From Roseovarius azorensis (GTDB lineage: Bacteria; Pseudomonadota; Alphaproteobacteria; Rhodobacterales; Rhodobacteraceae): DNA of 64,000 bases. The stretch's first letter is position 1. Each line of letters begins with the position of its first letter. The position numbers were made by a program, and so were the translations under genes. The stretch spans positions 372,001-436,000 of the forward strand of contig NZ_FOAG01000002.1 of assembly GCF_900109455.1 (NCBI RefSeq), written 5' to 3'. Shown here piece after piece: positions 8,606 to 17,531 of the stretch. Under the pieces are notes generated by a model. That model was not told the origin of the DNA and did no database searches. It saw only the letters and a program-made list of their open reading frames with translations.

Positions 8606-9484
8606 ATGCGTTGCAATAGGTTTATCCAGATGGCCGCCGTGGCGTGGCTGATCGTCACCCCCGTTTTCGCCGCGCCCCCCGGCACATTGCCATTCGGCGC
8701 CTATGACCCGGACGGCGATTTTTCCGACGATCCGGACCTCACGATCGAACATCTCTTCATGCCGTGGGAGGACGTGAACCTGAGCACGCTGGTTGATGCC
8801 GACAACTATGCGCTCGAACGCAACCGCGCACTGTTCATCACCGTCGAGCCCTGGACCTGGAGCCGCGACGAACGCAACACCGCCGAGTTTCTGCGCAACG
8901 GGATCAAGGGCGGCTATTATGACGCCAACATGCGCAGCATCTGTCGCGTGATCGGAACGCTGCAAAGCCCGATTTCGGTGCGCTGGGGCCACGAGATGGA
9001 GGTTAACGACGGTCAGTTCATCTGGGCGGCGTGGACTCCGGCCGACTACATCGCGGCCTACCGCCGGATGATAGAAATCTGCCGCGCCGAAGCACCAAGA
9101 ATCAACGCCGTCTGGTCGCCCCTGGGCGAGGAAGGCATGGCTGACTATTATCCGGGTGACGACTACGTCGATCTGGTGGGGCTGTCGATTTTTGGCTACG
9201 AACCGTGGGAACGCGCGACATTCGGCGAACCCCGCACCTTCGCGGAAATCCTGACCGAACGTTATGATCGGGCGGCGGTCTTCAACAAGCCGGTCGTGGT
9301 CGTCGAACTGGGCTATTCAGGCAGCGCGGACTATGTCGCCCAGTGGGAAAACTCGGTGCGCCTGCCACGCCCGACGATGGAGCAGCTGGTCGGTGTGATC
9401 TACTTCAACCAGAAAGAGGTCTATCCTTGGCCCGATGGATTCGGATTTCCCGATTGGCGGCTGGAATACCGCGAACTGGAATAG
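8606..9484 (+). CDS. Exported glycoside hydrolase, GH26-like
   Basis: Predicted to cut a beta-linked polysaccharide (mannanase-like) in the periplasm or outside. The 292-aa protein has a signal peptide ending in TPVFA. A TIM-barrel hydrolase of the GH26 kind is suggested by RWGHEME, whose Glu would be the acid/base, and by VVVELGYSG, whose Glu would be the nucleophile; both come at the expected strand ends. ATG 8606 follows TGAGGAGAAAAAGGT. It is the last gene of the four-gene operon, 45 bp after the synthase. A synthase paired with a secreted hydrolase is usual in exopolysaccharide systems, where the hydrolase trims or releases the polymer. Actual linkage specificity is unknown. Confidence 0.8.
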   Translation: MRCNRFIQMAAVAWLIVTPVFAAPPGTLPFGAYDPDGDFSDDPDLTIEHLFMPWEDVNLSTLVDADNYALERNRALFITVEPWTWSRDERNTAEFLRNGIKGGYYDANMRSICRVIGTLQSPISVRWGHEMEVNDGQFIWAAWTPADYIAAYRRMIEICRAEAPRINAVWSPLGEEGMADYYPGDDYVDLVGLSIFGYEPWERATFGEPRTFAEILTERYDRAAVFNKPVVVVELGYSGSADYVAQWENSVRLPRPTMEQLVGVIYFNQKEVYPWPDGFGFPDWRLEYRELE

Positions 9485-9598
9485 TACATATCCGCAGGCC
9501 ACGGAATCGCCTCAAAGGCGGCGCACTCACGTCCTATTGATTTGCTTAACCTTCAGAAGGGCGGCTTAAAGCCGTCTGCACTCAAGTAGGTTGAGCAT

Positions 9599-9886
9599 AT
9601 GAGAAAATCGCGCTTTACAGCTGTCCGCAGCGCATCCTTGTCGGCCATAATCTTGGCCATGACAGTGTCCCCGCTGGCCGGTAGCGGGGCCAACTCGGGC
9701 AAACGCATTCCCAAACCGACCGTCGTCTCTTTCGACTGGCACGCCAACCGCGCGCCCGTGGTTCAGGATCAGGCCCGGTCAAACGCCCGCGCACAACGTC
9801 AGGCTGTAGCCCTGACATGGGGTAACAGCAATTGGGTTTGCTCCCCCGCCGGTTTTGGCCAGCGGTCGTCCTGCTATAGCCGCTAG
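9599..9886 (+). CDS. Small exported protein of unknown function
   Basis: 95 aa with an N-terminal signal peptide (positive MRKSRFTAVR, then a hydrophobic SLSAIILAMTVSPLAGSG). The end, WVCSPAGFGQRSSCYSR, has two cysteines likely to form a disulfide. I associate such WVCSP-GFGQ tails with short secreted proteins of roseobacters, but no function is known to me. A reading frame on the opposite strand (9553-9747) has no comparable features. It is 114 bp downstream of the polysaccharide operon and probably has its own promoter. Confidence 0.6.
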   Translation: MRKSRFTAVRSASLSAIILAMTVSPLAGSGANSGKRIPKPTVVSFDWHANRAPVVQDQARSNARAQRQAVALTWGNSNWVCSPAGFGQRSSCYSR

Positions 9887-10019
9887 TCACCGAACCCATA
9901 AATCCTCCGCCAGATGCATATTGCTGCGCGCGACCGGGAGTGCCTCCGTGCTTGTCGTGCCGGCGATTACAGCGTAGAAGCGTTTGATATAATTTCACAA
10001 TCGCTATTGCATGTCGCAA

Positions 10020-10379
10020 TCAACCCACTCCGACCCGGCCCTGACCCGGATTTTCGCGCGCCTGTCGCAAACCTTCCATGAAGGCGGTTCTTGACGCCTC
10101 GTAACAGCGCAGCAGCCCGGTCAGATCGACAGCATCGCCCTGCCCCGATGCGGCGGCGATTTCGCCCTGGTGGCACAGGCCAGAGAATTCAGAAAAACCG
10201 AGGTTGAGCGCGCTGCCCCTGAGAAAATGGAGTTGCTCCTCCGGGTCATGCCCGTCCGGCAAATCGCGCAACCTGCCGATTGCTGCATCTACCTCATCGA
10301 GAAACAGGTCAACCACCTCGTCAAAGGCATCCGCGCCGATTTCAACGCGCAATTGCTGAACGTGGTTCCAGTCGATCAT
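10020..10379 (-). CDS. Histidine phosphotransfer (HPt) protein
   Basis: A stand-alone 119-aa phosphorelay carrier. The phospho-accepting histidine lies in LHFLRGSALNLGF, which matches the HPt core H-x-L-(K/R)-G-S-A-x-x-(L/I)-G; the rest is a four-helix bundle pattern. GGAG sits 8 bases before the ATG at 10379. It is divergent, 137 bp apart, from a receiver-phosphatase gene, so the natural inference is that this HPt passes phosphate to or from that receiver. No histidine kinase is nearby. Confidence 0.85.
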   Translation of the reverse strand: MIDWNHVQQLRVEIGADAFDEVVDLFLDEVDAAIGRLRDLPDGHDPEEQLHFLRGSALNLGFSEFSGLCHQGEIAAASGQGDAVDLTGLLRCYEASRTAFMEGLRQARENPGQGRVGVG

Positions 10380-10516
10380 CCCGTGGTCTCCATCCGCGTC
10401 TGATCATCCGCATGATCGCCTGAAAAGGCGTTAACAGACACCCGAAGGCACGATGAAGATTGCGGCGAATTTTAGCATTCACCAGCCGTTAAGATTTGCC
10501 CGCCTAATCCATCGGG

Positions 10517-11815
10517 ATGGTGCGGGGGGTGGCTGCGGTGCGGGCGATGACAGGGCAGGAGGTGCAAACGGATGCGGGCGGCGCGGTGATCCGCCGGGTG
10601 CTCGTGGTGGATGACAGCCGCCTTCAGCGCCGCATCCTCATTGCCTTGCTGCAACGCTGGGGGTTCGAGGTGCAAGAGGCTGCCTCGGGCGATGACGCGC
10701 AGCGCCTGTGCCGCGAGGCGCCGCCGGATCTGGTGATGAGCGACTGGATGATGCCGGGCCTGAACGGTCTTGAATTCTGTCGTGAATTCAGACGGATGCC
10801 GCGCGACAGCTATGGCTATTTCATCCTGCTCACCTCCAAGAGCGACAAGGAAGAGGTGGCGCTGGGCCTGGATGCGGGGGCGGATGATTTCCTGACCAAG
10901 CCGGTCGATCCCGCCGAACTGCGCGCCCGGATCGCCGCCGGTGAACGCATCCTGCGGATGGAACGCGAGCTGACCGCCAAGAACCGCCTGATCAAGTCCA
11001 CGCTGGACGAATTGCAGATGCTCTATGATTCGCTCGACAACGACCTGATAGAGGCAAAGAAACTGCAGCAATCGCTGGTCAGCGAGCGTCATCGCGATTT
11101 CGGCCCGGCGGCGGTGTCGCTCATGCTGCAATCCTCGGGCCATGTCGGCGGCGATCTGGTGGGCACGTTTCCGATCGGCGAAAACCGGATCGGCCTTTAC
11201 GGTATCGACGTGTCCGGCCACGGTATCAGTTCGGCGCTGATGACGGCGCGGCTGGCCGGCTATCTGTCGGCCGCCGTGCCGGAACACAACCTTGCCCTGC
11301 GCAGGACGGATGATGGCGGGCTTGACGCCCGCCCACCCGCCGAAGTGCTGGGCCTGCTCAACCGCCTGATGATGTCAGAGATCGAAACCGAGCATTACTT
11401 TACCATCGTTCTGGCCAATGCCGATCTGGCCACGGGCCGGATCATCATCGCGCAGGCGGGTCATCCGTATCCGGCGCTGCAACGCGCCAGCGGTGCTGTG
11501 GAATTCGTCGGGCACGGCGGTCTGCCCGTCGGCCTGATCGACGACGCGCAATTCGACGAGTTCGAGGTGATGATGTCCCCCGGTGACCGGCTGCTGATCC
11601 ATTCCGACGGTGTGACCGAATGCGCCGACCGCGACGGGGCGCTGCTGGATGACGAGGGGCTGGCCGGGATAATGCGCAACCTGCGCCAGACCCGTGGCAT
11701 GGCGTTTCTGGAATCGCTGATGTGGAAACTGTCGGAGTTCGCGGGCGACGCCGATTTCAACGACGATATTTCCGGCGTTCTGCTCGAATTCAGGCCCAGC
11801 CCGATTCCCGGTTGA
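10517..11815 (+). CDS. Response regulator fused to a PP2C-type (SpoIIE/RsbU) phosphatase
   Basis: 432 aa in three parts: a receiver domain (about 25-150) with the acidic pair in VLVVDDSR, phospho-acceptor Asp in LVMSDWMMPG and the TKPVD lysine; a coiled linker (about 150-195); and a SpoIIE-like Ser/Thr phosphatase (about 200-430) with GGDLVG, YGIDVSGHG and SDGVTE metal-binding acidic residues. Such proteins usually dephosphorylate an anti-sigma-factor antagonist, tuning a partner-switching sigma pathway. No STAS or RsbW-type partner is in the window. Starts at 10517 or 10547 are both possible; neither has a strong ribosome site. The gene's tail overlaps the convergent NUDIX gene by 26 bp. Confidence 0.88.
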   Translation: MVRGVAAVRAMTGQEVQTDAGGAVIRRVLVVDDSRLQRRILIALLQRWGFEVQEAASGDDAQRLCREAPPDLVMSDWMMPGLNGLEFCREFRRMPRDSYGYFILLTSKSDKEEVALGLDAGADDFLTKPVDPAELRARIAAGERILRMERELTAKNRLIKSTLDELQMLYDSLDNDLIEAKKLQQSLVSERHRDFGPAAVSLMLQSSGHVGGDLVGTFPIGENRIGLYGIDVSGHGISSALMTARLAGYLSAAVPEHNLALRRTDDGGLDARPPAEVLGLLNRLMMSEIETEHYFTIVLANADLATGRIIIAQAGHPYPALQRASGAVEFVGHGGLPVGLIDDAQFDEFEVMMSPGDRLLIHSDGVTECADRDGALLDDEGLAGIMRNLRQTRGMAFLESLMWKLSEFAGDADFNDDISGVLLEFRPSPIPG

Positions 11816-12233
11816 CGAAATGCCGGTCCCCGGCGTTGCCCAGATCGCGCGCCGCCCGCTCCGGCGTGATCCAGACCGCGCGATGCCCCGGCTCTGACGG
11901 CGGACCCATCTCGCGCACCGGATGCGCCCGGTAGATGATGCACAGCTTTTCCGCCCAGAGCCGGTATTCCGGCATATAGGTAAACCGCCGGAACACGCCC
12001 AGCCGTCTTGGCTGTGCGATGACCCATCCGGTTTCCTCGAACACCTCGCGATGCAGCGCCCGCAGCGGCGATTCGCCCGGATCAATCCCGCCGCCGGGCA
12101 GTTGCAATTCCGGCACCGGCTCTGACTGATGCGTCACCAGAATCTGCCGCCCGCGCGGCAGGATTGCATAGACACCGGGCCGCAGACGATAGCGGATGCC
12201 CGGTCTTGGCGCCTCTCCGAACCGTCTGATCAT
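11790..12233 (-). CDS. NUDIX hydrolase
   Basis: 147-aa pyrophosphohydrolase of an unknown nucleoside-diphosphate-linked substrate. The NUDIX box is complete: GGGIDPGE, then REVFEETG at the expected 7-residue spacing, with the metal-binding glutamates present. AAGAGGGG upstream supports the ATG at 12233. It overlaps the end of the receiver-phosphatase gene and is divergent from hslO. Nothing in its context points to a substrate. Confidence 0.85.
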   Translation of the reverse strand: MIRRFGEAPRPGIRYRLRPGVYAILPRGRQILVTHQSEPVPELQLPGGGIDPGESPLRALHREVFEETGWVIAQPRRLGVFRRFTYMPEYRLWAEKLCIIYRAHPVREMGPPSEPGHRAVWITPERAARDLGNAGDRHFVNRESGWA

Positions 12234-12311
12234 GCCCCGCCCCTCTTGGACCGTGTCTTGCCCTGCCTATATACTCGCGATATGCCAAACCAAGGCACCA
12301 AAGGAAACCCC

Positions 12312-13307
12312 ATGACTCTCGGCCAGAAAATCGCGTGGGATGACACGATCCTGCCGTTCCAGCTTGACACTGCGGACATCCGTGGGCGCGTCGCGCGCCT
12401 TGACGGGGTGCTCGACGGCATCCTGAAACAGCATGATTACCCTATGCAGGTCGAGGCGCTGATCGCGGAAATGGCCCTGCTGACCGCGCTCATCGGCCAG
12501 GCGATCAAGCTGCGCTGGAAACTCTCGCTTCAGGTTCAGTCGCGCGGCCCGGTGCGGATGATCGCGACCGATTACTACGGCCCCTCTGCCGAGGGCGAAC
12601 CGGCCCGCATGCGCGCCTATGCCAGTTTCGACCGCGCCCGCCTGTCCGACGCCCGCCCCTTCGACCATCTGGGCGAGGGGTATTTCGCCGTGCTCATCGA
12701 CCAGGGCGAGGGGACCACACCCTATCAGGGCATCACGCCCATCGCAGGTTCCGCGCTCAGGCACTGCGCCGAGGCCTATTTCGCCCAGTCCGAACAACTG
12801 CCCACCCGCTTCGCCCTCAGCTTTGGCAAATCGACCGAGGCAGGCGGCATTGAGCATTGGCGCGCGGGCGGCGTGATGCTGCAACATATGCCCAAGGCTT
12901 CGCCCTTTGCCACCGGTGGCGGATCGGGCGAGGGCGGGCTGCTGGCGGCGCGGGATATCGTCGGCGGCGCGGATGCCGAGAACTGGTCCCGCGCCAATCT
13001 GCTGCTCGATACGGTCGAGGATCTGGAACTGATCGGCCCGTCGGTCGCGCCCACCGATCTGCTGGTGCGCCTGTTTCACGAGGAGGGGCCGCGCGTGTTC
13101 GACCTTCAGGCGGTGCGTTTCGGCTGCACCTGCTCCGAGGAGCGCGTGCGCAACAGCCTGTCGATCTATTCCGCCAGGGACATCCAGACGATGACCACCG
13201 CCGACGGGATCGTGACCGCCGATTGCCAGTTCTGCGGCGCTCATTACCGGCTGGATCCGGCGACCGTGGGCTTTGATGCGCCGGAGGGGTCCGGTGATGG
13301 CGACTGA
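12312..13307 (+). CDS. hslO: Redox-regulated chaperone Hsp33
   Basis: A holdase that turns on when oxidative stress releases zinc from its C-terminal cysteines. The 331-aa protein has the Hsp33 core and the zinc cluster GCTCSEE ... CQFCGAHYR (C-x-C and C-x-x-C). ATG 12312 is preferred over 12282 because AAGGAAA sits just upstream and homologs start close to the conserved GQKIAWDDTILPFQ. It heads a run of overlapping genes that continues through the NUDIX, CCA-adding and methyltransferase genes. Confidence 0.95.
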   Translation: MTLGQKIAWDDTILPFQLDTADIRGRVARLDGVLDGILKQHDYPMQVEALIAEMALLTALIGQAIKLRWKLSLQVQSRGPVRMIATDYYGPSAEGEPARMRAYASFDRARLSDARPFDHLGEGYFAVLIDQGEGTTPYQGITPIAGSALRHCAEAYFAQSEQLPTRFALSFGKSTEAGGIEHWRAGGVMLQHMPKASPFATGGGSGEGGLLAARDIVGGADAENWSRANLLLDTVEDLELIGPSVAPTDLLVRLFHEEGPRVFDLQAVRFGCTCSEERVRNSLSIYSARDIQTMTTADGIVTADCQFCGAHYRLDPATVGFDAPEGSGDGD

Positions 13308-13899
13308 TCCGCTCGACCGGATTCTCGCGGCGCTGGGCGATGCGCGCACGGGCTCTTCCGACTATGACCTCAACCCCGGCGTCATCCTGCCGCCGGGGCG
13401 CAAGCTGCGCGCAGCCGGGGTGCTCGTGCCGGTGCTGTGCGGCCATGGCCCGGCGCGGGTGATCCTGACCAAACGCTCCTCCGCGCTCAAGCATCATCCC
13501 GGCCAGATCGCCTTTCCGGGTGGCAAGCAGGATGCGCAGGATCCGGACATCACCGCAACCGCCCTGCGCGAGGCGTCCGAGGAAATCGGTCTGGATCCCG
13601 GCAATGTCGAGGTGCTCGGATACCTGCCCAAACATGAAACCGTCACCGGCTTTGACGTAACGCCTGTTATGGCGCGGGTGCATGCCCCGTTTCAGCCCCG
13701 CGCCCAGGCTGGCGAGGTCGATGAGGTGTTTGACGTGCCGCTGGCGCATCTGCTCGATCCGGGCCGGTTCAGGGTCGAAAAACGTCTCTGGCGCGGGAAC
13801 TGGCGGCATTATTACACCGTGCCTTTCGGCCCCTACTACATCTGGGGCGCCACCGCGCGCATCCTGCGCAGCATGGCGGATCTGGCGGGCCCGCGATGA
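13297..13899 (+). CDS. CoA pyrophosphatase-like NUDIX hydrolase
   Basis: 200 aa, probably splitting coenzyme A or its derivatives to 4'-phosphopantetheine and 3',5'-ADP. The combination of LTKRSSALKHHPGQIAFPGG with a NUDIX box (REASEEIGLDP) is the signature of the NudL/YeaB CoA-pyrophosphatase subfamily. ATG 13297 has GGAGG ten bases before it and overlaps the hslO stop by 11 bp. The following gene overlaps its stop in turn. Confidence 0.85.
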   Translation: MATDPLDRILAALGDARTGSSDYDLNPGVILPPGRKLRAAGVLVPVLCGHGPARVILTKRSSALKHHPGQIAFPGGKQDAQDPDITATALREASEEIGLDPGNVEVLGYLPKHETVTGFDVTPVMARVHAPFQPRAQAGEVDEVFDVPLAHLLDPGRFRVEKRLWRGNWRHYYTVPFGPYYIWGATARILRSMADLAGPR

Positions 13900-15041
13900 A
13901 GATCACCGGCGACTGGATCACGGCCCGGCCCACCCAGAGTGTTTGCGCCATGCTGACCGGCGCGGGGCACCAGGCGCTCTTTGTCGGCGGCTGCGTGCGC
14001 AATGCGGTGCTGGGCGCGCCGGTGGGCGACATCGACATCGCCACCGACGCGCGGCCCGAACGGGTGATCGAACTTGCCGGGGCGGCGGGGCTGAAACCTG
14101 TGCCGACCGGGCTGGAACATGGCACGATCACCGTGGTTTCGGATCACATCCCACACGAGGTAACGACGTTCCGCAAGGATGTGCAGACCTTTGGCCGCCA
14201 CGCGGTCGTGGCCTTTGCCGACGACCTGCCCGCCGATGCCCGCCGCCGCGATTTCACCATGAACGCGCTCTACGCACAGCCCGACGGCACGCTCATCGAC
14301 CCGCTGGGCGGTCTCGACGACCTGCACGCCCGCCGCGTGCGCTTCATCGAGGATCCGGCACAGCGCATCCGCGAGGATTACCTGCGCATCCTGCGCTTTT
14401 TCCGCTTTCATGCCTGGTATGGCGATGCCGGAAATGGCCTCGACGCCGAGGGGCTTGCCGCCTGTGCCACCAATCTCGACGGGCTGGCCACGCTGTCGCG
14501 CGAGCGCGTGGGCGGCGAGATGCTCAAGCTGCTTGATGCCCCCGATCCGGCCCCTTCGGTCGCGGCGATGCAGGCGGCGGGCGTGCTGCACGCTGTTCTG
14601 CCGGGGGCCGATGTGCGCGCGCTGGCCCCCCTTGTTCACCTGGAATCAGAGACGAACACGGCCCCGGAGCCGCTTCGCCGCCTTGCCTCGCTGGGCGGTC
14701 GGGATGTTGCAGACCGCCTGCGCCTCTCGAAACCGCAGGCCAGACGCCTGGCGCTCCTGCGCGAGATGCCGACAGGCACGATGCTGGCCCCGGAACTGGG
14801 TTATCGCCATGGCACGACCGACGGGGCGGACATCCTCCTGCTGCGTGCGGCGCTGCTGGAAACCCCGCTCGCGCCCGATATGCAGGACGATCTGGCGCGC
14901 GGCGCCGCTGCCCGTTTTCCCGTTGCTGCCGCCGATCTGATGCCCGGTCTCAGCGGCCCGGCGCTGGGGCAGCGGCTGGCGGACCTGGAACGCCGCTGGA
15001 TCGCTTCGGGCTTTTCCCTCACCCGCGAGGATCTGCTCTGA
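13896..15041 (+). CDS. cca: CCA tRNA nucleotidyltransferase
   Basis: Adds or repairs the 3'-CCA end of tRNA. 381 aa, class II nucleotidyltransferase: LFVGGCVRNAVLG, then GDIDIATDARPE with the catalytic Asp pair, the RRRDFTMNAL motif and the RIREDYLRILRFFRFHAWYG helix. The start overlaps the NUDIX stop (ATGA). A poly(A) polymerase I is the main alternative, but the length and lack of the pcnB C-terminal extension favour the CCA enzyme. It is coupled to a downstream RNA methyltransferase, fitting a tRNA/rRNA theme. Confidence 0.88.
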   Translation: MKITGDWITARPTQSVCAMLTGAGHQALFVGGCVRNAVLGAPVGDIDIATDARPERVIELAGAAGLKPVPTGLEHGTITVVSDHIPHEVTTFRKDVQTFGRHAVVAFADDLPADARRRDFTMNALYAQPDGTLIDPLGGLDDLHARRVRFIEDPAQRIREDYLRILRFFRFHAWYGDAGNGLDAEGLAACATNLDGLATLSRERVGGEMLKLLDAPDPAPSVAAMQAAGVLHAVLPGADVRALAPLVHLESETNTAPEPLRRLASLGGRDVADRLRLSKPQARRLALLREMPTGTMLAPELGYRHGTTDGADILLLRAALLETPLAPDMQDDLARGAAARFPVAAADLMPGLSGPALGQRLADLERRWIASGFSLTREDLL

Positions 15042-16261
15042 GCGATCACGTCATCACCCGCCTCGGTCATCAGGGCGACGGCATCGCCGATGGGCCGCTC
15101 TTTGCGCCGCTGACGCTGCCCGGCGAGGTGGTGACCGGCACGCGCACCGGCCAGACGCTGACCGATATCCGCATCCTGACCCCCTCGCCTGATCGCGTTA
15201 CCCCGCCCTGCCGTCATTTCAGATCCTGCGGCGGCTGCCAGTTGCAACATGCCTCGGACGGATTTCTCGCCGCCTGGAAGCAGGAGGTTGTCAGAACTGC
15301 GCTCGCCGCGCACGGGATCAGCGCCGATTTTCACCCGATCCACACGTCTCCACCGCAATCGCGTCGCCGCGCCACCCTGGCTGTCCGCCGCACGAAAAAG
15401 GGCGCGATGGCGGGATTTCACGTGCGCACCTCCGATACGATCATCGAGATCCCGGATTGCAGACTGCTGCATCCCGACCTGATGCGCGCCCTGCCCGTGG
15501 CCTGCGATCTGGCGCTGGCGGGGGCCAGCCGCAAGAGCGGGATCTCCGCGACGGCGACGCTCTCGGTCGCCGGGCTCGATATCGCGGTGACCGGAGGCAA
15601 GCCGCTTGACTGCCCGCTGCGCATCTCGCTGGCCGGGCTGGCGCAGCGGCACGATCTGGCGCGACTTGCCTGGGATGACGAGGTGGTCGTCACCCTGCGC
15701 GCGCCGGAACAACTGTTCGGCAGCGCCCGCGTGACCCCACCGCCGGGTGCCTTCCTGCAGGCGACGGCCGAGGGCGAATCCGCGCTTTTGGCCGAAACAG
15801 AGACTATTCTGGCCGGAGCAAGGCGGATCGTGGATCTGTTCGCCGGCTGCGGCACCTTTGCCCTGCCGCTGGCGCGCGGCGCAGAGGTTCACGCGGTCGA
15901 GGGTGACGCCGCGATGACGGATGCGCTCGACCGTGGCTGGCGCAAGGCCCAGGGACTCAAGACCGTCACCACCGAGGTGCGCGATCTCTTCCGCCGCCCG
16001 CTTCTGTCCGATGAACTGTCACGCTTTGACGCCGCCGTCATCGACCCGCCGCGCGCCGGGGCAGAGGCGCAGATCGCCACCCTTGCCCGCGCCCGCCTGC
16101 CCCGGATCGCCTATGTCTCCTGCAACCCGGCGACCTTCGCGCGCGATGCGAAAACCCTGCTGTCGCATGGCTATGCGATGGGTCCGGTGCGTGTCGTCGA
16201 TCAGTTCCGCTGGTCGGCGCATGTAGAACTGGTGACGGGCTTTGCGTTGACGCCTGCGTGA
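15038..16261 (+). CDS. Class I SAM-dependent RNA (uracil-5) methyltransferase, TrmA/RlmD family, likely CTG start
   Basis: Methylates uridine C5 in rRNA or tRNA. About 407 aa if it starts at CTG 15038. The N-terminal TRAM-like RNA-binding stretch (ITRLGHQGDGIADG ... LPGEVV) is only in frame from there; the first ATG/GTG-type start, GTG 15128, would cut it off. An iron-sulfur site CRHFRSCGGCQ follows, then the SAM motif VDLFAGCGTFAL, the VIDPPRAG motif and catalytic Cys in YVSCNPATFARD. CTGA overlaps the cca stop, exactly mimicking the ATGA couplings elsewhere. Target nucleotide is not predictable. Confidence is high for family and moderate for the start. Confidence 0.85.
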   Translation: MSDHVITRLGHQGDGIADGPLFAPLTLPGEVVTGTRTGQTLTDIRILTPSPDRVTPPCRHFRSCGGCQLQHASDGFLAAWKQEVVRTALAAHGISADFHPIHTSPPQSRRRATLAVRRTKKGAMAGFHVRTSDTIIEIPDCRLLHPDLMRALPVACDLALAGASRKSGISATATLSVAGLDIAVTGGKPLDCPLRISLAGLAQRHDLARLAWDDEVVVTLRAPEQLFGSARVTPPPGAFLQATAEGESALLAETETILAGARRIVDLFAGCGTFALPLARGAEVHAVEGDAAMTDALDRGWRKAQGLKTVTTEVRDLFRRPLLSDELSRFDAAVIDPPRAGAEAQIATLARARLPRIAYVSCNPATFARDAKTLLSHGYAMGPVRVVDQFRWSAHVELVTGFALTPA

Positions 16262-16346
16262 TCCGCCAAAAAAACGCTACCGGGACAGGCGCGATCCGGT
16301 GTAGAATCATCGCAAAAGAATTCTGGGCAGTGAAACGGCAAACCAC

Positions 16347-16847
16347 ATGATACTGACACGACGCTTCATGCTTCTGGCGGGAATTTCCGCGCTTGCGGGC
16401 TGCGATACCAATTCGAAGTTCCGCACCTACAGAGGCCCCGAGGTGACGCGCATCATCGTCAACAAGGGCGCGCGCGAAATGCACCTGATGCACCACGACC
16501 GTCCGCTGAAATCCTACCGGGTCGAGCTTGGCTTTGCCCCCGAGGGACACAAGCAGTTCGAGGGCGATGGCAAGACGCCCGAGGGCGAATATTTTATCGA
16601 CAGGCGCAATCCGAACAGCTCTTTTCATCTCTCGCTGGGGATATCCTATCCGAATGAGGCGGATATCGCCTATGCTCAGGCGATGGGCATGGAACCCGGC
16701 GGCGACATCTTCATCCATGGCGAGCCGAACGTGCTCGCCTTTCTCAGCCCCGACTGGACGGCGGGCTGCATTTCCGTCACCAACCGTGAGATGGAGGATA
16801 TCTACGCCATGGTGCGCGACGGCACGCCGATCACGCTCAATGCGTGA
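16347..16847 (+). CDS. L,D-transpeptidase (YkuD) lipoprotein
   Basis: 166 aa. Cross-links peptidoglycan or attaches it to proteins through meso-diaminopimelate. The N-terminus is a lipoprotein signal with lipobox SALAGC. The YkuD catalytic region is present: HG in IFIHGEPN and the Cys in TAGCISVTN. It faces the CAP-domain lipoprotein gene tail to tail with no gap. A second YkuD protein lies about 700 bp on. Confidence 0.88.
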   Translation: MILTRRFMLLAGISALAGCDTNSKFRTYRGPEVTRIIVNKGAREMHLMHHDRPLKSYRVELGFAPEGHKQFEGDGKTPEGEYFIDRRNPNSSFHLSLGISYPNEADIAYAQAMGMEPGGDIFIHGEPNVLAFLSPDWTAGCISVTNREMEDIYAMVRDGTPITLNA

Positions 16848-17363
16848 TCAGCCGCCCACAACCATCGTCCACCAGATCTTGCCGTTCGGATCCTGCTCCC
16901 AGGCAAAGCCCATTCTGCGCGCCTCGGGCGACAGGATCACGCGCCGCGTGCCCGGATCTTCCATCCAGGCGGCCAGCGTTTCCAGTTCGGTCTCGTAGGT
17001 TTCCGAAATCGTCTCGCCCACCAGCGTGCCGGGATAGCCAACCCGGCGCACCCGGTCCAGCGGCGAAGAACCGTCAGAGCCGAAATGCCAAGGCCGGTTC
17101 TGCGCCGACATGTCCCGCGCATGGGTGGCCGCGGCGGCGGTCAGCTGCGAATCCAGCTCGACCGGCGCCTGACCGGCGGCCTGACGCAGGGTGTTTACCG
17201 AATCCAGCATGCGGAACCGGATTTCCGAGGTCTGTCCCGGACCGATACGGTAGACCCGCGGTAGCGGTCTGCCGTCCGCGCCCAGTTGCGGCGGTGGTGG
17301 TGGCGCAGCACAGGCCGCCACAACCAGCATAACAGGGAACAGAAATCCAAATAGACGCGCCAT
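16848..17363 (-). CDS. CAP-domain (SCP-like) lipoprotein
   Basis: 171 aa. Lipoprotein signal MARLFGFLFPVMLVVAACA followed by a proline run. The CAP fold is seen in LDSVNTLRQAAGQAPVELDSQL, THARDMSAQNRPWHFG with the conserved His, and VGETISET. The last part (RVILSPEARRMGFAW) matches the CAP C-terminal strand. Bacterial CAP proteins are exported and poorly understood. Its stop abuts the YkuD stop at 16847, and lying between two YkuD genes hints at an envelope role. Confidence 0.8.
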   Translation of the reverse strand: MARLFGFLFPVMLVVAACAAPPPPPQLGADGRPLPRVYRIGPGQTSEIRFRMLDSVNTLRQAAGQAPVELDSQLTAAAATHARDMSAQNRPWHFGSDGSSPLDRVRRVGYPGTLVGETISETYETELETLAAWMEDPGTRRVILSPEARRMGFAWEQDPNGKIWWTMVVGG

Positions 17364-17531
17364 AATGCCAACTCATCCGATATTGTTGCGGCTCCCGCTT
17401 TAGCCCGGCTTTCGATCCGTGACAAACCCGCATGCGCATATCTTTGCCACAATGGGGCCGTTTGAATTGCGACTGCGTCCTTCGCGCCATATAATGTTTC
17501 GATATTATGCACTCCGAGTGGAGATTTCAAA

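Noticed and set aside
9553..9747. 64-codon frame opposite the small secreted gene
   Set aside because: The plus-strand frame has a signal peptide and conserved tail; this one has neither.
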